A stretch of DNA of 47,018 nt from Gemmatimonadaceae bacterium. GTDB lineage: Bacteria > Gemmatimonadota > Gemmatimonadetes > Gemmatimonadales > Gemmatimonadaceae. The first letter of the stretch is position 1. Each line of letters begins with the position of its first letter. The stretch spans positions 1 to 47,018 of the forward strand of contig JABFXC010000048.1 in the NCBI GenBank assembly GCA_013361935.1. The letters run 5' to 3'. The notes beneath the pieces were generated by a model, which searched no databases, had not been told where the DNA came from, and saw nothing but the letters and a program-made list of their open reading frames with translations. Below are positions 33,072-41,973 of the stretch, in pieces. The position numbers and the translations under genes were made by a program.

Positions 33072-33515
33072 ATGAAGCACAGAATATTTCTGCCACTGCT
33101 CGCCGCTGGACTGTTCGTCGGCGCGACCGCGCCGGAGCCCGCGCCCGCGCAGGAGTTCACGATCATCGTGAACACGGCCAATCCGGTGAGCTCGATGGCG
33201 AAGGAAGACGTCGCGAGACTCTTCCTGAAGAAGAGCATCAACTGGCAGTCGGGGGCGATGGTCGCCGCGGTCGAGCTGCCGATGACGGCGAAGGCGCGCG
33301 AGGCATTCGCGCGCGACGTCCTCGGGAAGACGCTGGCCCAGGTGAAGTCGTACTGGCAGCAGCAGATCTTCTCGGGCCGCGACGTGCCGCTGCCCGAGAA
33401 GCCGACCGACGACGACGTCGTCGCGTTCGTGCGCGCGAACCCGAACGCGATCGGCTACGTCTCGAAGGGGGCGGACATCGGGCGTGGAGTGAAGGCCGTC
33501 TCCATCGCACCGTAG
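33072..33515 (+). CDS. small phosphate-binding-like (PstS-type) periplasmic protein
   Basis: A 147-residue exported protein. The signal peptide (about residues 1-26, ending APAQ) is followed by a single PBP-like lobe: EFTIIVNTANPVSSMAKEDVARLFL, then VKSYWQQQIFSGRDVPLPEK and VAFVRANPNAIGYVS. These match the short 'phosphate ABC transporter substrate-binding-like' proteins found without transporter genes. At 147 residues it is about half the size of PstS, so its binding mode must differ. AGGA precedes the ATG at 33072. It lies upstream of a chemoreceptor gene, separated by a 144-base structured region; a role as a ligand carrier for the receptor is conceivable but only inferred. Confidence 0.85.
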   Translation: MKHRIFLPLLAAGLFVGATAPEPAPAQEFTIIVNTANPVSSMAKEDVARLFLKKSINWQSGAMVAAVELPMTAKAREAFARDVLGKTLAQVKSYWQQQIFSGRDVPLPEKPTDDDVVAFVRANPNAIGYVSKGADIGRGVKAVSIAP

Positions 33516-33522
33516 CCCCCCC

Positions 33523-33621
33523 CGGCGGGAGCGCCTGCCAACGGCACCGGTTCGTGAGACGAATCGGTGCCGTTGATCGTCCTGTCTGTGAGCGATACCA
33601 CAGGGACGGCGCTCCCGGCCG
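33523..33621 (+). ncRNA. structured RNA region with three-way-junction potential
   Basis: Between the PBP-like gene and the chemoreceptor. The outer helix GGGAGCGCC (33527-33535) pairs with GGCGCTCCC (33608-33616). Inside are a 17-bp hairpin CAACGGCACCGGTTCGT (33539-33555) / 33559-33575 with loop GAG and one G-U pair, and a second hairpin CTGTG (33586-33590) / CACAG (33599-33603). The ATG of the chemoreceptor is about 40 bases after the structure. It could be a terminator, a leader regulator or a small RNA; I recognise no known riboswitch. Confidence 0.5.
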
Positions 33622-33659
33622 CCCAACACCGAATCCCGACGTCGGGTCGATAAGGCTTC

Positions 33660-35468
33660 ATGTTCCAGCAACTGCGAGGGCGCTTCGAGGGGCTCTCCTT
33701 CCGTCAGAAGCTGCAGGTCTTTCCCTGGGTCGCCGCGAGCGCCCTCGTCATCGTCTGCGTGGTGGTGCTGACGCTCGGCCAGCTGACCGAGTCGAAGATG
33801 CGCGGGATCGAGACCGGGTACTATCCGTCGCTGCAGGCGAACCAGGCCGAGCTCCAGACGCTCGAGTCGATCAAGCGCACCTTTCTCGACCTGATCAGCG
33901 CGCGGGAGCCCGAGCGGCTGGTCGAGGCGGACAGCCTGCGCGACGCGTTCCTCGCCGACGTCGATGCGCAGCGCGCACGATCGACGAACGACCCCGCGGC
34001 GCTCGCGCGTCTCGACTCGACTTTCCGCGCCTACTACTCGCTCGCCCGTCAGGTCGCCAGCGAGGCGGCGACGAGCACGGCGATGAACGACAACCTGCTG
34101 GAGCGGATGAGCCAGCAGGTGGATCTGCTCAAGCGCACGCAGGCGGCGATCGAATCGCAGACGCTGGCGAACAAGGCGGCGATCGGCACCTCGTTCTCCT
34201 CGGCGACGCGGCTGCAGCGCGCGGCGCTGCTCGTGCTCGGGCTGATCACCATGGGCGTGATCCTCGCGCTCACGCAGCTCTCGCGGTTCGCCACGCGGTC
34301 GCTCACCGAGCCGCTCGCCGAGGCGGTGGCGGCGGCGGACCGGCTGGCGCAGGGTGACATGACGGTGCAGGTGGCGGCGCGCGGGCAGGACGAGGTCGGG
34401 CAGCTCCTGCGGTCGATGCAGGAGATGGTCGCCTACCTCCGGGAGATGTCGCGCACCGCGGACGCGATCGCGCGCGGCGACCTTTCGGTGCGCGTGACGC
34501 CCCGGTCGGAGCGCGACACCTTCGGCAACGCGTTCGCGAACATGACGCAGTATCTCCGCGACATGGGCGCGGTCGCCGACCAGATGTCGGAGGGCAACCT
34601 CACGGTGCAGGTCACCCCGCGCTCGGGGGACGACAGCTTCGCCAACGCCTTCGTCTCGATGATCGACACGCTGTCGCGGGTGATCGGGGACATGCGCTCC
34701 GGCGCGGCGGCGATCACCTCCGCGTCGCAGCAGCTCACCGCGTCCGCCCAGAGCCTCTCGGAAGGGGCGAACGACGAGGCGGCGAGCGTCGAGGAGACGA
34801 CGTCGTCGCTCGAGGAGATCAACGGCTCGATCGCGCGGACGACGACCAGCAGCCGCGAGATGGAGACCCTGGCGCTCAAGGGCGCGAAGGACGCCGACGA
34901 GAGCGGGAAGGCGATCCAGCAGATGCTCGAAGTGATGAAGACGATCGCCGACAAGGTCTCGATCATCGAGGAGATCGCGAACCAGACGAATCTCCTCGCG
35001 CTGAACGCGGCGATCGAGGCGGCGCGCGCCGGCGAGCACGGACGCGGCTTCAACGTCGTCGCGACGGAAGTGCGGAAGCTGGCCGAGCGGAGCCAGGCGG
35101 CGGCGAAGGAGATCACACGCATCGCGAGCTCGAGCCAGGAAGTGGCCGAGGCCTCGGGCGCGCTGCTCGCCGAGCTCGTCCCGTCGATCCGCAAGACGGC
35201 GAACGTCGTGCAGACGGTGGCCGCGGCGTCGGCGGACCAGGCCGCGGGGATCGAGCAGGTGACGCGCGCGCTCGGGCAGGTGGACGAGATCACGCAGCGC
35301 AACGCGGCCGCGGCGGAGGAGCTCGCGGCGATGGCCGAGGAGATGTCGGCGCAGGCGGACACCCTGCAGCGTCAGGTGAGCTTCTTCCGGGTCAAGGGCG
35401 ACGGCGTGCCCGCGCCGGGGTACCGGGCGATGCTCGAGCAGGAGCGGGGGAAAGCGGTCGGCGTCTGA
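33660..35468 (+). CDS. methyl-accepting chemotaxis protein
   Basis: A 602-residue transmembrane chemoreceptor. TM1 is at about residues 21-43 and TM2 at 187-208, enclosing a periplasmic helical sensor of about 140 residues of the four-helix-bundle type. After TM2 the sequence shows HAMP-like units in series ([36 protein letters not shown]), so two or three tandem HAMP domains. The conserved signalling hairpin follows ([20 protein letters not shown], then [22 protein letters not shown]). The C-terminus lacks a clear CheR-tethering pentapeptide. No other che genes are in the window. A small phosphate-binding-like protein is encoded upstream. Confidence 0.95.
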   Translation: MFQQLRGRFEGLSFRQKLQVFPWVAASALVIVCVVVLTLGQLTESKMRGIETGYYPSLQANQAELQTLESIKRTFLDLISAREPERLVEADSLRDAFLADVDAQRARSTNDPAALARLDSTFRAYYSLARQVASEAATSTAMNDNLLERMSQQVDLLKRTQAAIESQTLANKAAIGTSFSSATRLQRAALLVLGLITMGVILALTQLSRFATRSLTEPLAEAVAAADRLAQGDMTVQVAARGQDEVGQLLRSMQEMVAYLREMSRTADAIARGDLSVRVTPRSERDTFGNAFANMTQYLRDMGAVADQMSEGNLTVQVTPRSGDDSFANAFVSMIDTLSRVIGDMRSGAAAITSASQQLTASAQSLSEGANDEAASVEETTSSLEEINGSIARTTTSSREMETLALKGAKDADESGKAIQQMLEVMKTIADKVSIIEEIANQTNLLALNAAIEAARAGEHGRGFNVVATEVRKLAERSQAAAKEITRIASSSQEVAEASGALLAELVPSIRKTANVVQTVAAASADQAAGIEQVTRALGQVDEITQRNAAAAEELAAMAEEMSAQADTLQRQVSFFRVKGDGVPAPGYRAMLEQERGKAVGV

Positions 35469-35513
35469 CCGGGGTTTGCGAGGACGGAGGCACGGGCTAG
35501 TCTTTCCTCCGCA

Positions 35514-37130
35514 ATGATCCTCGCGATCCTCGTCCTGCTCGCGCTCGCGGAAGGCTACCGTCGCACGCGGCATCGCATCCGCGCGGTGCGGCCGCGGCTC
35601 CGTCCCGAGTGGCGCGCGCTCCGCGCCGACTGGATGGCGAGTGCGCGCGGGGTCGCGGGATGGGAGTGGGCCCTGCTCGCCGCGGCGACGGCGCTCGCCA
35701 TCGTGCTCAGGCTGCGCGATCTCGGACAGCCGATCCGCTACGACGAAGCGGCGACGTGGCTCGACTACGCGTCGAAGCCGCTCGCGCTCGCGATGTCGGA
35801 CTACCGCTTCCCCAACAACCATCTCTTCCACACGCTGCTCGTGCACGTCGTGTCGTCGCTGTTCGGCGACGCGCCCGCCGTGCTCCGGATCCCGGCATTC
35901 GTCGCCGGCGTCGCTCTCGTCCCGCTGACCTGGGCGGTGGCACGCGCGACGCAGTCACGCACCGCCGCGCCCGTCGCCGCGCTGCTCGTCGCGACGTCGG
36001 CGAGCCTCGTGCTCTACTCGACCAACGCGCGCGGCTACACCATCGTCTGCTGCCTGACCATGGCGATCGTGCTCCTCGCCGCGCGGCAGCTCGAGCGTGA
36101 CAACCCCGCCGGGTGGCTGGCGATCGCCGTGCTCGGGGCGCTCGGCACGTGGACGATCCCGATCATGCTGTATCCGCTGGCGGGCGTCGCGCTCTGGCTG
36201 TGGGCGGAGGCGCGCACGGGGGAGGCGGTGCTCGACGGTCGGGCGATGCGCGCGCGGATCGGATGGACGGTGGCGACGATGGCGGCGCTGACCGCGCTGG
36301 TGTACCTGCCGGTGATCGCGCGGAGCGGGATCGCGCTCGTCGTCGGCAACCGCTTCGTGCGCCCGCAGTCGCGGAGCTCCTTCTTCGCGGAGCTGCCGGC
36401 GTTCTACGGGGACCTGTGGGGGGATTGGACGCGGGGGTGGCCCGTCTGGCTCGCGGCGCTGGTCGCGGCGGGTGTCGTCGCCGCGCTGTTCATGCGCCGT
36501 GCGGGGCGTTGGCGGGTGCCGGTATTCGGCGCGGCGCTCGTCGCGGCGACGCTGCTCCTGCTCGTGAACGGGCGCATCCCCTACCTCCGCGTGTGGCTGT
36601 TCCTGCTTCCGCTGCTCCTGGTGGCCGCGGCCGGGGGGCTGGCGCATGCGGCGGAGCGCGTGGGCGGCGCGGCGGGCGGCGCGGCGCGATCGGGCACGTT
36701 GATCGCGGGGTGCGTCGCGGTCGCGATCGGGGGCGCGACGGGGCTGATCCACTCCGACGTCGTGCGGCGCGCGGAGGACACGGGCACGCTCCGCGACGGC
36801 GCGTCGATCGCGGCGCTGCTCGCGCGCAGCGCGGGGCCGCGCGACCGGGTGATCGCATCGGCGCCGAGCGACGTTCCGCTCGTGTATCATCTGCAGCGAC
36901 TGCGGCTCGCGCACGACCCGCTGCGCGCCTCACCCGACTCGGCGCCGCGGCTCTGGGTGGTGGTGAACGACGCCGCGGGACAGCGGCTGCCCGCGCTGCT
37001 CGGCGCCGCCGAGGTGATGACGATCGACTTCGCGCCTCCGCGGCTCGTCGCGCGCTTTCCGGAGGCGCGCGTCTTCGCGCTCGACCGCGAGCGCCCCGGC
37101 TGCGCGCTCGACCGCGCGCGCTGCCGTTAG
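35514..37130 (+). CDS. GT-C fold glycosyltransferase (GT39/ArnT-like), polytopic membrane protein
   Basis: A 538-residue protein with about ten hydrophobic helices. After a short N-terminal helix, the first luminal/periplasmic loop carries RYDEAATW, the Asp-Glu motif of GT-C enzymes that use lipid-linked sugar donors, and NNHLFHTLL as in the GT39/PMT family. It probably transfers a sugar from a polyprenyl-phosphate carrier to a cell-surface acceptor. The C-terminal about 120 residues form a soluble domain. The stop codon TAG (37128-37130) is part of an octamer copy. Confidence 0.82.
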   Translation: MILAILVLLALAEGYRRTRHRIRAVRPRLRPEWRALRADWMASARGVAGWEWALLAAATALAIVLRLRDLGQPIRYDEAATWLDYASKPLALAMSDYRFPNNHLFHTLLVHVVSSLFGDAPAVLRIPAFVAGVALVPLTWAVARATQSRTAAPVAALLVATSASLVLYSTNARGYTIVCCLTMAIVLLAARQLERDNPAGWLAIAVLGALGTWTIPIMLYPLAGVALWLWAEARTGEAVLDGRAMRARIGWTVATMAALTALVYLPVIARSGIALVVGNRFVRPQSRSSFFAELPAFYGDLWGDWTRGWPVWLAALVAAGVVAALFMRRAGRWRVPVFGAALVAATLLLLVNGRIPYLRVWLFLLPLLLVAAAGGLAHAAERVGGAAGGAARSGTLIAGCVAVAIGGATGLIHSDVVRRAEDTGTLRDGASIAALLARSAGPRDRVIASAPSDVPLVYHLQRLRLAHDPLRASPDSAPRLWVVVNDAAGQRLPALLGAAEVMTIDFAPPRLVARFPEARVFALDRERPGCALDRARCR

Positions 37131-37141
37131 GCAGCGCCCAT

Positions 37142-37178
37142 GTGATCGCCGCCGCGCGCACGTCGTGCGCGGCGTCAC
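37142..37178 (+). terminator. hairpin after the glycosyltransferase gene
   Basis: GTGA...CGCGCGCAC-gtc-GTGCGCG...TCAC can fold into a stem of about 12 bp with small bulges, 12 bases after the glycosyltransferase stop. There is no T-tract. Confidence 0.35.
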
Positions 37179-37285
37179 AGCGTGAGGCGCAATCGTCGTC
37201 TCGGTCCCGGAATTCGTGCCGGGCCCGGCGCGCGGGTTCGCGGCTTGCTTCAGCGCGCTTCCATCCACCCAGTCGAGGAGCGCAG

Positions 37286-37939
37286 ATGCGTATAGTCCGA
37301 ATTGCCACGATCACACTCGTCGCCGCGACGACGGTCACCGGATGCGTGACGTCGCGGACGTTCAAGCGAACGGTGACCGCCCAGCAGGCGGCGCTCGACA
37401 GCGAGCGGCACGAGCGGATGGCTGCCGACAGCTCGTACGCGGCGGAGCTCGGCGCGGTGCGCGCCGACGTCGCCTCGCTGCGCACCGACCTGCAGAACCT
37501 GCGCACGGAGTTCGGCGCGAAGATCACCGCGATGGAAGGGGCGGTGAAGGTGACCTTCCCGATCAACTTCGCGTTCGACGACGCGACGGTGAATCCCGAT
37601 GGCGCCGCCGCGGTGCAGCGTCTCGCGCAGGTCGCGCAGAAACACTTCACCGGATCGGTCATCACGGTCGAGGGCTTCGCCGATCCGGCGGGGAGCCAGT
37701 CGTACAATCTCGACCTCTCGCGTCGACGCGCGGACAACGTGCGCGCCGAGCTCCTGGCGAACGGGCTGAACTCGGAGAACGTGCGCGCGGTGGGCTACGG
37801 CAAGACGCGCCTCGTGAACCCGGGCGCGGAGCGCGACGAGCCGGGCGCCGAGGCGAACCGCCGCGTCGTCTTCGTGATCGAGACGAAGGGGACCGACTCG
37901 CAGATGACCGCCAGCGCGTCGTCGCCGACCGTGCAGTAG
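37286..37939 (+). CDS. OmpA-family lipoprotein
   Basis: A 217-residue lipoprotein: MRIVRIATITLVAATTVTGC has a lipobox (VTGC). Residues about 30-85 form a coiled coil (QQAALDSERHERMAADSSYA ...), and the C-terminal OmpA domain (about 90-205) has FAFDDATVNPDG, VEGFADPAGSQSYNLDLSRR and RRVVFVIE. Like Pal, it should anchor the outer membrane to peptidoglycan. GAGGAG before the ATG at 37286 sets the start. It is monocistronic, with a strong terminator downstream. Confidence 0.92.
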   Translation: MRIVRIATITLVAATTVTGCVTSRTFKRTVTAQQAALDSERHERMAADSSYAAELGAVRADVASLRTDLQNLRTEFGAKITAMEGAVKVTFPINFAFDDATVNPDGAAAVQRLAQVAQKHFTGSVITVEGFADPAGSQSYNLDLSRRRADNVRAELLANGLNSENVRAVGYGKTRLVNPGAERDEPGAEANRRVVFVIETKGTDSQMTASASSPTVQ

Positions 37940-37940
37940 C

Positions 37941-37989
37941 GGCTGGAGGCTGGAGGCTGGAGGCGCGAGGCTGTAAGCTGTGGGCGAGG
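37941..37989. repeat. heptad tandem repeat (family C) beyond the OmpA lipoprotein gene
   Basis: Seven consecutive 7-base units from 37941: ggctgga three times, then ggcgcga, ggctgta, agctgtg, ggcgagg. It runs into the terminator hairpin at 37975. The 7-base period matches families A and B elsewhere in the window. Confidence 0.75.
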
Positions 37990-38034
37990 GCGTGAACCGC
38001 GACGAGCGCGGGACGCCGTCGCCCGCAGCTTTTT
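37975..38034 (+). terminator. long intrinsic terminator after the OmpA lipoprotein
   Basis: A nested stem: AAGCTG (37975-37980) with CAGCTT (38026-38031), GGGCGA with TCGCCC, GGCGT with ACGCC and CCGCG with CGCGG, giving about 22 bp, followed by TTT. The left arm overlaps the heptad repeat. Confidence 0.8.
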
Positions 38035-38082
38035 CGTCGAGAGCGATTCGCTCTCGGTCCTCCGACCAGTTTCCGGCCTGCC

Positions 38083-40203
38083 ATGTCCCGTCGTCCCGCT
38101 CTCGCGGCCGCGCTCGCGCCGCTGATGCTCCTCGTCGCTCCCGCGTGCGCCGCGCAGCGCGCGACGGTGCCCGCCGCGACTCCCGCCGCGCCGATTGCCG
38201 GCCGGCCGATCACCTTCGAGGATTTCGCGACGATGCCGGGGGTGTCCGACCCGCAGCTGTCGCCGGACGGGACGCAGCTGCTCTACGCGGTGCGGACCAC
38301 GGACATCGCGGCGAACCGGCGGACGACGCGCACCTTCGTCATCGCCGTCGCCGGGGGATCGCCGCGGCAGTTTCCCGACGCGAGCACGAACGCGAGCGAG
38401 GCACGCTGGTCGCCGGACGGAAAGCAGGTCGCGTTCACGACGGGCGGACAGATCTGGGTCGCCGACGCGAGCGGCGGTCAGAAGAGGCAGCTCACGAACA
38501 TCAACGCGGGTGCGAGCGGACCGGTTTGGGCACCCACCGGCGACCGCATCGCCTTCACGACCGCGGTCTATCCCGACTGCGCCGACGAGGCGTGCAACGT
38601 CGGGCGCGCGACGGCGGCGGACACGAACAAGGTGAAGGCGCACATCGCCGACAACCTGCTCTACCGCCACTGGACCGCGTACAGCGACGGCACGCGCTCG
38701 CATCTGTACGTCGTGGCCGTGAGCGGGGGCATGCCGGCCGATCTCACCGCGCACGCGAACTACGACGTGCCGCCGCCGCCCTTCGGCGGGAGCGAGGCCT
38801 ACGCGTGGTCCCCCGACGGGCGCGAGATCACCTACAGCGCGAAGGATCAGGGGCGCGCCGACGCGTGGACGACCGACATCAACCTGTACACGGTGACCGC
38901 GGACGCGAGCGCGCCGGCGCAGGTGATCACCGCCTCGAACCGGGGCGCGGACCAGAATCCGGTGTACTCGCCGGACGGCCGGTACATCGCCTACCAGTCG
39001 CAGGCGCGCGGCGGCTTCGAATCGGACCGGCAGCGGCTGATGCTCTACGATCGCGCCGCGAAGACGAGCCGCGAGCTGCTGCCGAGCTGGGACCGCAACG
39101 CCGACTCGTACTTCTTCGCGCCGGACTCGCGGGCGATCTACGTGGCGACGACGGACCACTCGCGGGACAAGCTCTATCGTGTCGCGTTAGGCGCGAACGG
39201 GGCGGCGGCCGGCGCGCCGTCGCTCGTCGTCGGCGACCGGAACAACGTCGCGTTCAACCTGTCGAGGGACGGGCGCACTCTCGCCTGGCAGCGCGACGCC
39301 GCCGACCGCCCGACGGAGATCTGGGTGGCGCGGATGGGGAAGAAGGGATGGGACACGCCCCGCCAGCTGACGCACGAGACGGACGCGAAGGTCGCGGCGC
39401 TCGCGCTGCATCCCGCCGAGGAGTTCTGGTACGCCGGCGCTGGCGGCGACAGCGTCCAGGGCTTCGTCGTGCGGCCGCCGCAGTTCCAGGCGGGGAAGAA
39501 GTATCCGATGGTGCTGCTCATCCACGGCGGGCCGCAGGGGGCGTGGCTGGACAACTGGCACGGGCGGTGGAACTACCAGATGTTCGCCTCGCCGGGCGAG
39601 GTGGTGGTGTTCGTGAACCCGCGCGGATCGACCGGCTACGGCCAGCGCTTCGTCGACGAGGTGTCGAAGGACTGGGGCGGCAAGGCGTACGAGGACATCA
39701 TGAAGGGGGTCGACGCGGCGGTTACGAAGTATCCCTTCATCGACTCGACGCGGATGGCGGCGGCCGGCGGCTCGTACGGCGGGTACATGGCCAACTGGAT
39801 CAACGGCCACACCGATCGGTTCAAGGCGATCGTGTCGCATGCCGGCGTCTTCAACCTCGAGTCGATGGCCGGCGCGACGGAGGAGCTCTGGTTCACCGAC
39901 TGGGAGTTCGGCGGCCAGTGGTGGGACTCGACGGCGTCGGCGCAGCAGTACCGGAAGTGGTCGCCGCACCTCTACGCCGGGAACATGAAGACGCCGACGC
40001 TGGTGATCGACGGTGAGCTCGACTACCGCGTGCCGTACACGGAAGGGCTCTCGCTCTTCACCGCCCTCCAGCGGCGGGGCGTGCCCTCACGTCTCGTGAT
40101 CTTCCCCGACGAGGGCCACTGGATCGGCAAGCCGCAGAACCAGCGGCTGTGGTGGAGCGAAGTCAACTCGTGGATCGCGAGGTTCACGAATCCTGTCATC
40201 TGA
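38083..40203 (+). CDS. secreted S9-family prolyl-oligopeptidase-like peptidase
   Basis: A 706-residue exported serine peptidase. The signal peptide ends near VAPACAAQ (a lipid-anchored Cys is possible). A WD40-like beta-propeller (about residues 40-430) shows repeated ARWSPDGKQVAF, AYAWSPDGREITY and NPVYSPDGRYIAY units. The alpha/beta-hydrolase domain holds Ser564 in GGSYGGY, Asp647 in DGELDYRVP and His679 in DEGHWI. It would act on oligopeptides as a dipeptidyl- or acylaminoacyl-peptidase and supports a protein-degrading lifestyle together with the M1 enzyme. The gene is flanked by a strong terminator upstream and family B palindrome downstream. Confidence 0.95.
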   Translation: MSRRPALAAALAPLMLLVAPACAAQRATVPAATPAAPIAGRPITFEDFATMPGVSDPQLSPDGTQLLYAVRTTDIAANRRTTRTFVIAVAGGSPRQFPDASTNASEARWSPDGKQVAFTTGGQIWVADASGGQKRQLTNINAGASGPVWAPTGDRIAFTTAVYPDCADEACNVGRATAADTNKVKAHIADNLLYRHWTAYSDGTRSHLYVVAVSGGMPADLTAHANYDVPPPPFGGSEAYAWSPDGREITYSAKDQGRADAWTTDINLYTVTADASAPAQVITASNRGADQNPVYSPDGRYIAYQSQARGGFESDRQRLMLYDRAAKTSRELLPSWDRNADSYFFAPDSRAIYVATTDHSRDKLYRVALGANGAAAGAPSLVVGDRNNVAFNLSRDGRTLAWQRDAADRPTEIWVARMGKKGWDTPRQLTHETDAKVAALALHPAEEFWYAGAGGDSVQGFVVRPPQFQAGKKYPMVLLIHGGPQGAWLDNWHGRWNYQMFASPGEVVVFVNPRGSTGYGQRFVDEVSKDWGGKAYEDIMKGVDAAVTKYPFIDSTRMAAAGGSYGGYMANWINGHTDRFKAIVSHAGVFNLESMAGATEELWFTDWEFGGQWWDSTASAQQYRKWSPHLYAGNMKTPTLVIDGELDYRVPYTEGLSLFTALQRRGVPSRLVIFPDEGHWIGKPQNQRLWWSEVNSWIARFTNPVI

Positions 40204-40207
40204 CTGC

Positions 40208-40347
40208 GACGTGGAAGTGGACGCGGGACGGGGGAGCGAGGTGGGGATGCGGGGACGACGGGGGACGTGGGAGGGCGGACTCACACGTCCCACGTTGTCC
40301 CAGCCCCACCCTCGCTCCCCCGTCCCCACGTCCACTCCCCCGTCGCC
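40208..40347. repeat. dispersed heptad-repeat palindrome, family B copy 2
   Basis: An imperfect palindrome of 140 bases, nearly identical to the reverse complement of 26807-26946. Shared blocks include GACGGGGGAGCGA, GGGGACGACGGGGGACGTGGG and CTCGCTCCCCCGTCCCC. It fills the space between the S9 peptidase stop and the stop of the convergent radical SAM gene. 7-base units are visible (gacgtgg, cggggga, cggggac, gacgggg, gacgtgg). Confidence 0.85.
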
Positions 40348-41466
40348 TCACAACGGGAGTAGCAGCTGCTCGTCGAACCGCGCGGGCTGCACCGGCTGTG
40401 CGAGCATGTCGGACGCATCGCTTTCCGCGTCCTCGTCGGCGGTCGGGTCGTAGCTCCAGCCGCGCACGCCGTACTTGCGGCAGAGGCGATCGAAGAACTT
40501 CCGCAGCCCCTCGCGATACTTCTCGCCGGCGTTGTGGTCGCGCGCGTAGGTGTTGCGATAGCGCTCGGCGAGGTGCGGGAACTCCTGCTCGATCCAGGGG
40601 AGGTAGCGCTTGCGCGCGGTGGACTGAAGGCGGAGCGCGCAGGAATAGACGTGCGTCGCGCCCGCCGCGGCGACGCGCTTCACGAGCTCCTCGAGCTGCG
40701 AGGGATTGTCGGTGATCCCGGGGAGCACCGGCATGCAGTTGACGCCGATGTCGATCCCCGCCTCGCGGACGCGGGCCAGGGCGCGGATGCGCGACTCCGG
40801 AGTCGGCGCGCGCGGCTCGACGCGGCGCGCGAGCTCGCGGTCGATGGTCGTGATGGTGAGATGGATCGAGAGCCGCGAGTGGCGGTTGATCCGCGAGAGC
40901 ACGTCGATGTCGCGGGTGATCAGGGGACTCTTCGTGATGATCGCGACGGAGAGATCGGGATGCTCGGCCAGCGCCTCGAGGATGCCGCGCGTGACGCGGA
41001 ACTTCCGTTCGGCGGGCTGATACGGATCGGTGGCCGTGCCGATGACGATGCTGTCGCCCTCGATGAGGGCGCGGTGCTTCTCGCTCCCGTGGCGGAGCGT
41101 CTTCCGCAGCACCTGCGGCGCGTTCTCCTTCACGAAGATGTGGCGCTCGAAGGCGAGCCAGGGCGGCATCTCGGCGAAGTCGCGCGCCAGCTCGACGTCC
41201 ATGTGCTCGTTCGCGGCCGCGCGCTCCATGGCGTAGCGGTGCGCGTAGCGCGCGTAGCAGTACGAGCAGCCGAAGGCGCAGCCGACGTACGGGTTCACCG
41301 ACCAGTAGCCCATCCCCGTCACCTCGGGCCCGTTCAACACGCTCTTCGCGGGGGCCGAGTGGTAGCGGATGTCCTTCTGCTCGCCGATGACGGGGAGCAT
41401 GCGGCCGTTCCCCTTCGCCAGCTCGGGGAAGAGCACGGACTGGACGAGCGCCGGGTTGGTGCGCAT
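40348..41466 (-). CDS. radical SAM protein, spore photoproduct lyase-like/PA0069 family
   Basis: A 372-residue radical S-adenosylmethionine enzyme. The 4Fe-4S cluster motif is Cys63-x3-Cys67-x2-Cys70 (CAFGCSYCY), followed by YARYAHRYAMERAAA. LTITTIDRELARRVEPRAPT and VNCMPVLPGITD match the uncharacterised family often annotated as 'PA0069 family' or Rv2578c-like. The substrate is unknown. The ATG at 41466 is preceded by TATATT about 39 bases upstream on the minus strand. The C-terminus ends right at the family B palindrome. Confidence 0.9.
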   Translation of the reverse strand: MRTNPALVQSVLFPELAKGNGRMLPVIGEQKDIRYHSAPAKSVLNGPEVTGMGYWSVNPYVGCAFGCSYCYARYAHRYAMERAAANEHMDVELARDFAEMPPWLAFERHIFVKENAPQVLRKTLRHGSEKHRALIEGDSIVIGTATDPYQPAERKFRVTRGILEALAEHPDLSVAIITKSPLITRDIDVLSRINRHSRLSIHLTITTIDRELARRVEPRAPTPESRIRALARVREAGIDIGVNCMPVLPGITDNPSQLEELVKRVAAAGATHVYSCALRLQSTARKRYLPWIEQEFPHLAERYRNTYARDHNAGEKYREGLRKFFDRLCRKYGVRGWSYDPTADEDAESDASDMLAQPVQPARFDEQLLLPL

Positions 41467-41604
41467 GGTTCGGGACGCTGGGTTGCGGGCTGCGGACGGA
41501 TACCGAATATAGCCCGAAACGACGGGCGACGCGAGCGGCGGACGCGGCCAGGGAGCCGTTCTTGCCCTCGCGTCGTCGCACCTCGAACGCAAGGAGACGG
41601 TCAC

Positions 41605-41973
41605 ATGCGAGCACGACTCGCGTTGCTGCTGGCCGCCGGCGCGCTGAGCGCCTGCGCCGGCACTGGTGGATTCCCGAAGACGCAGGACGCGGGGCCGGCG
41701 ATCGCCGCGGCCGAGCGCGCGGTCACCGACGCGCAGAGCGCCGGTGCGGACACGCTCGCCGCCGCGGTGATGAAGGACGCCCGGATGCATCTGGAGGCCG
41801 CGCGGAGCCAGCTGAGCCTGCGCAAGACCGCCGAGGCGGAGCTCCATGCGCGCGAAGCGACCGCCGATGCGCGCTTCGCTCGCGCGACCGCGCTTCAGCT
41901 CACCGCCGAGCGCAATCGAACCGACGCGCAGAGCGCGCTCTCCGCGCTCCCGCCCCAGGAGGAGAACCGATGA
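41605..41973 (+). CDS. small lipoprotein, DUF4398-like
   Basis: A 122-residue lipoprotein: MRARLALLLAAGALSAC has lipobox LSAC. The mature part is one long Ala-rich helical hairpin (AIAAAERAVTDAQSAGADTL ... ALQLTAERNRTDAQSAL), as in DUF4398 proteins, which usually sit upstream of OmpA lipoproteins. AAGGAG before the ATG at 41605 sets the start. The stop overlaps the start of the OmpA gene by four bases. Confidence 0.85.
   Translation: MRARLALLLAAGALSACAGTGGFPKTQDAGPAIAAAERAVTDAQSAGADTLAAAVMKDARMHLEAARSQLSLRKTAEAELHAREATADARFARATALQLTAERNRTDAQSALSALPPQEENR

Noticed and set aside
33069..35846. Very long minus-strand open frame opposite the chemoreceptor
   Set aside because: Codon bias of the chemoreceptor removes stops from this frame; the predicted protein is Arg/His/Leu/Asp-rich and meaningless.
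40208..40347. CRISPR array or tandem-repeat locus
   Set aside because: The units are 7 bases and degenerate, there are no spacers, and no cas genes are nearby; it is an imperfect palindrome.
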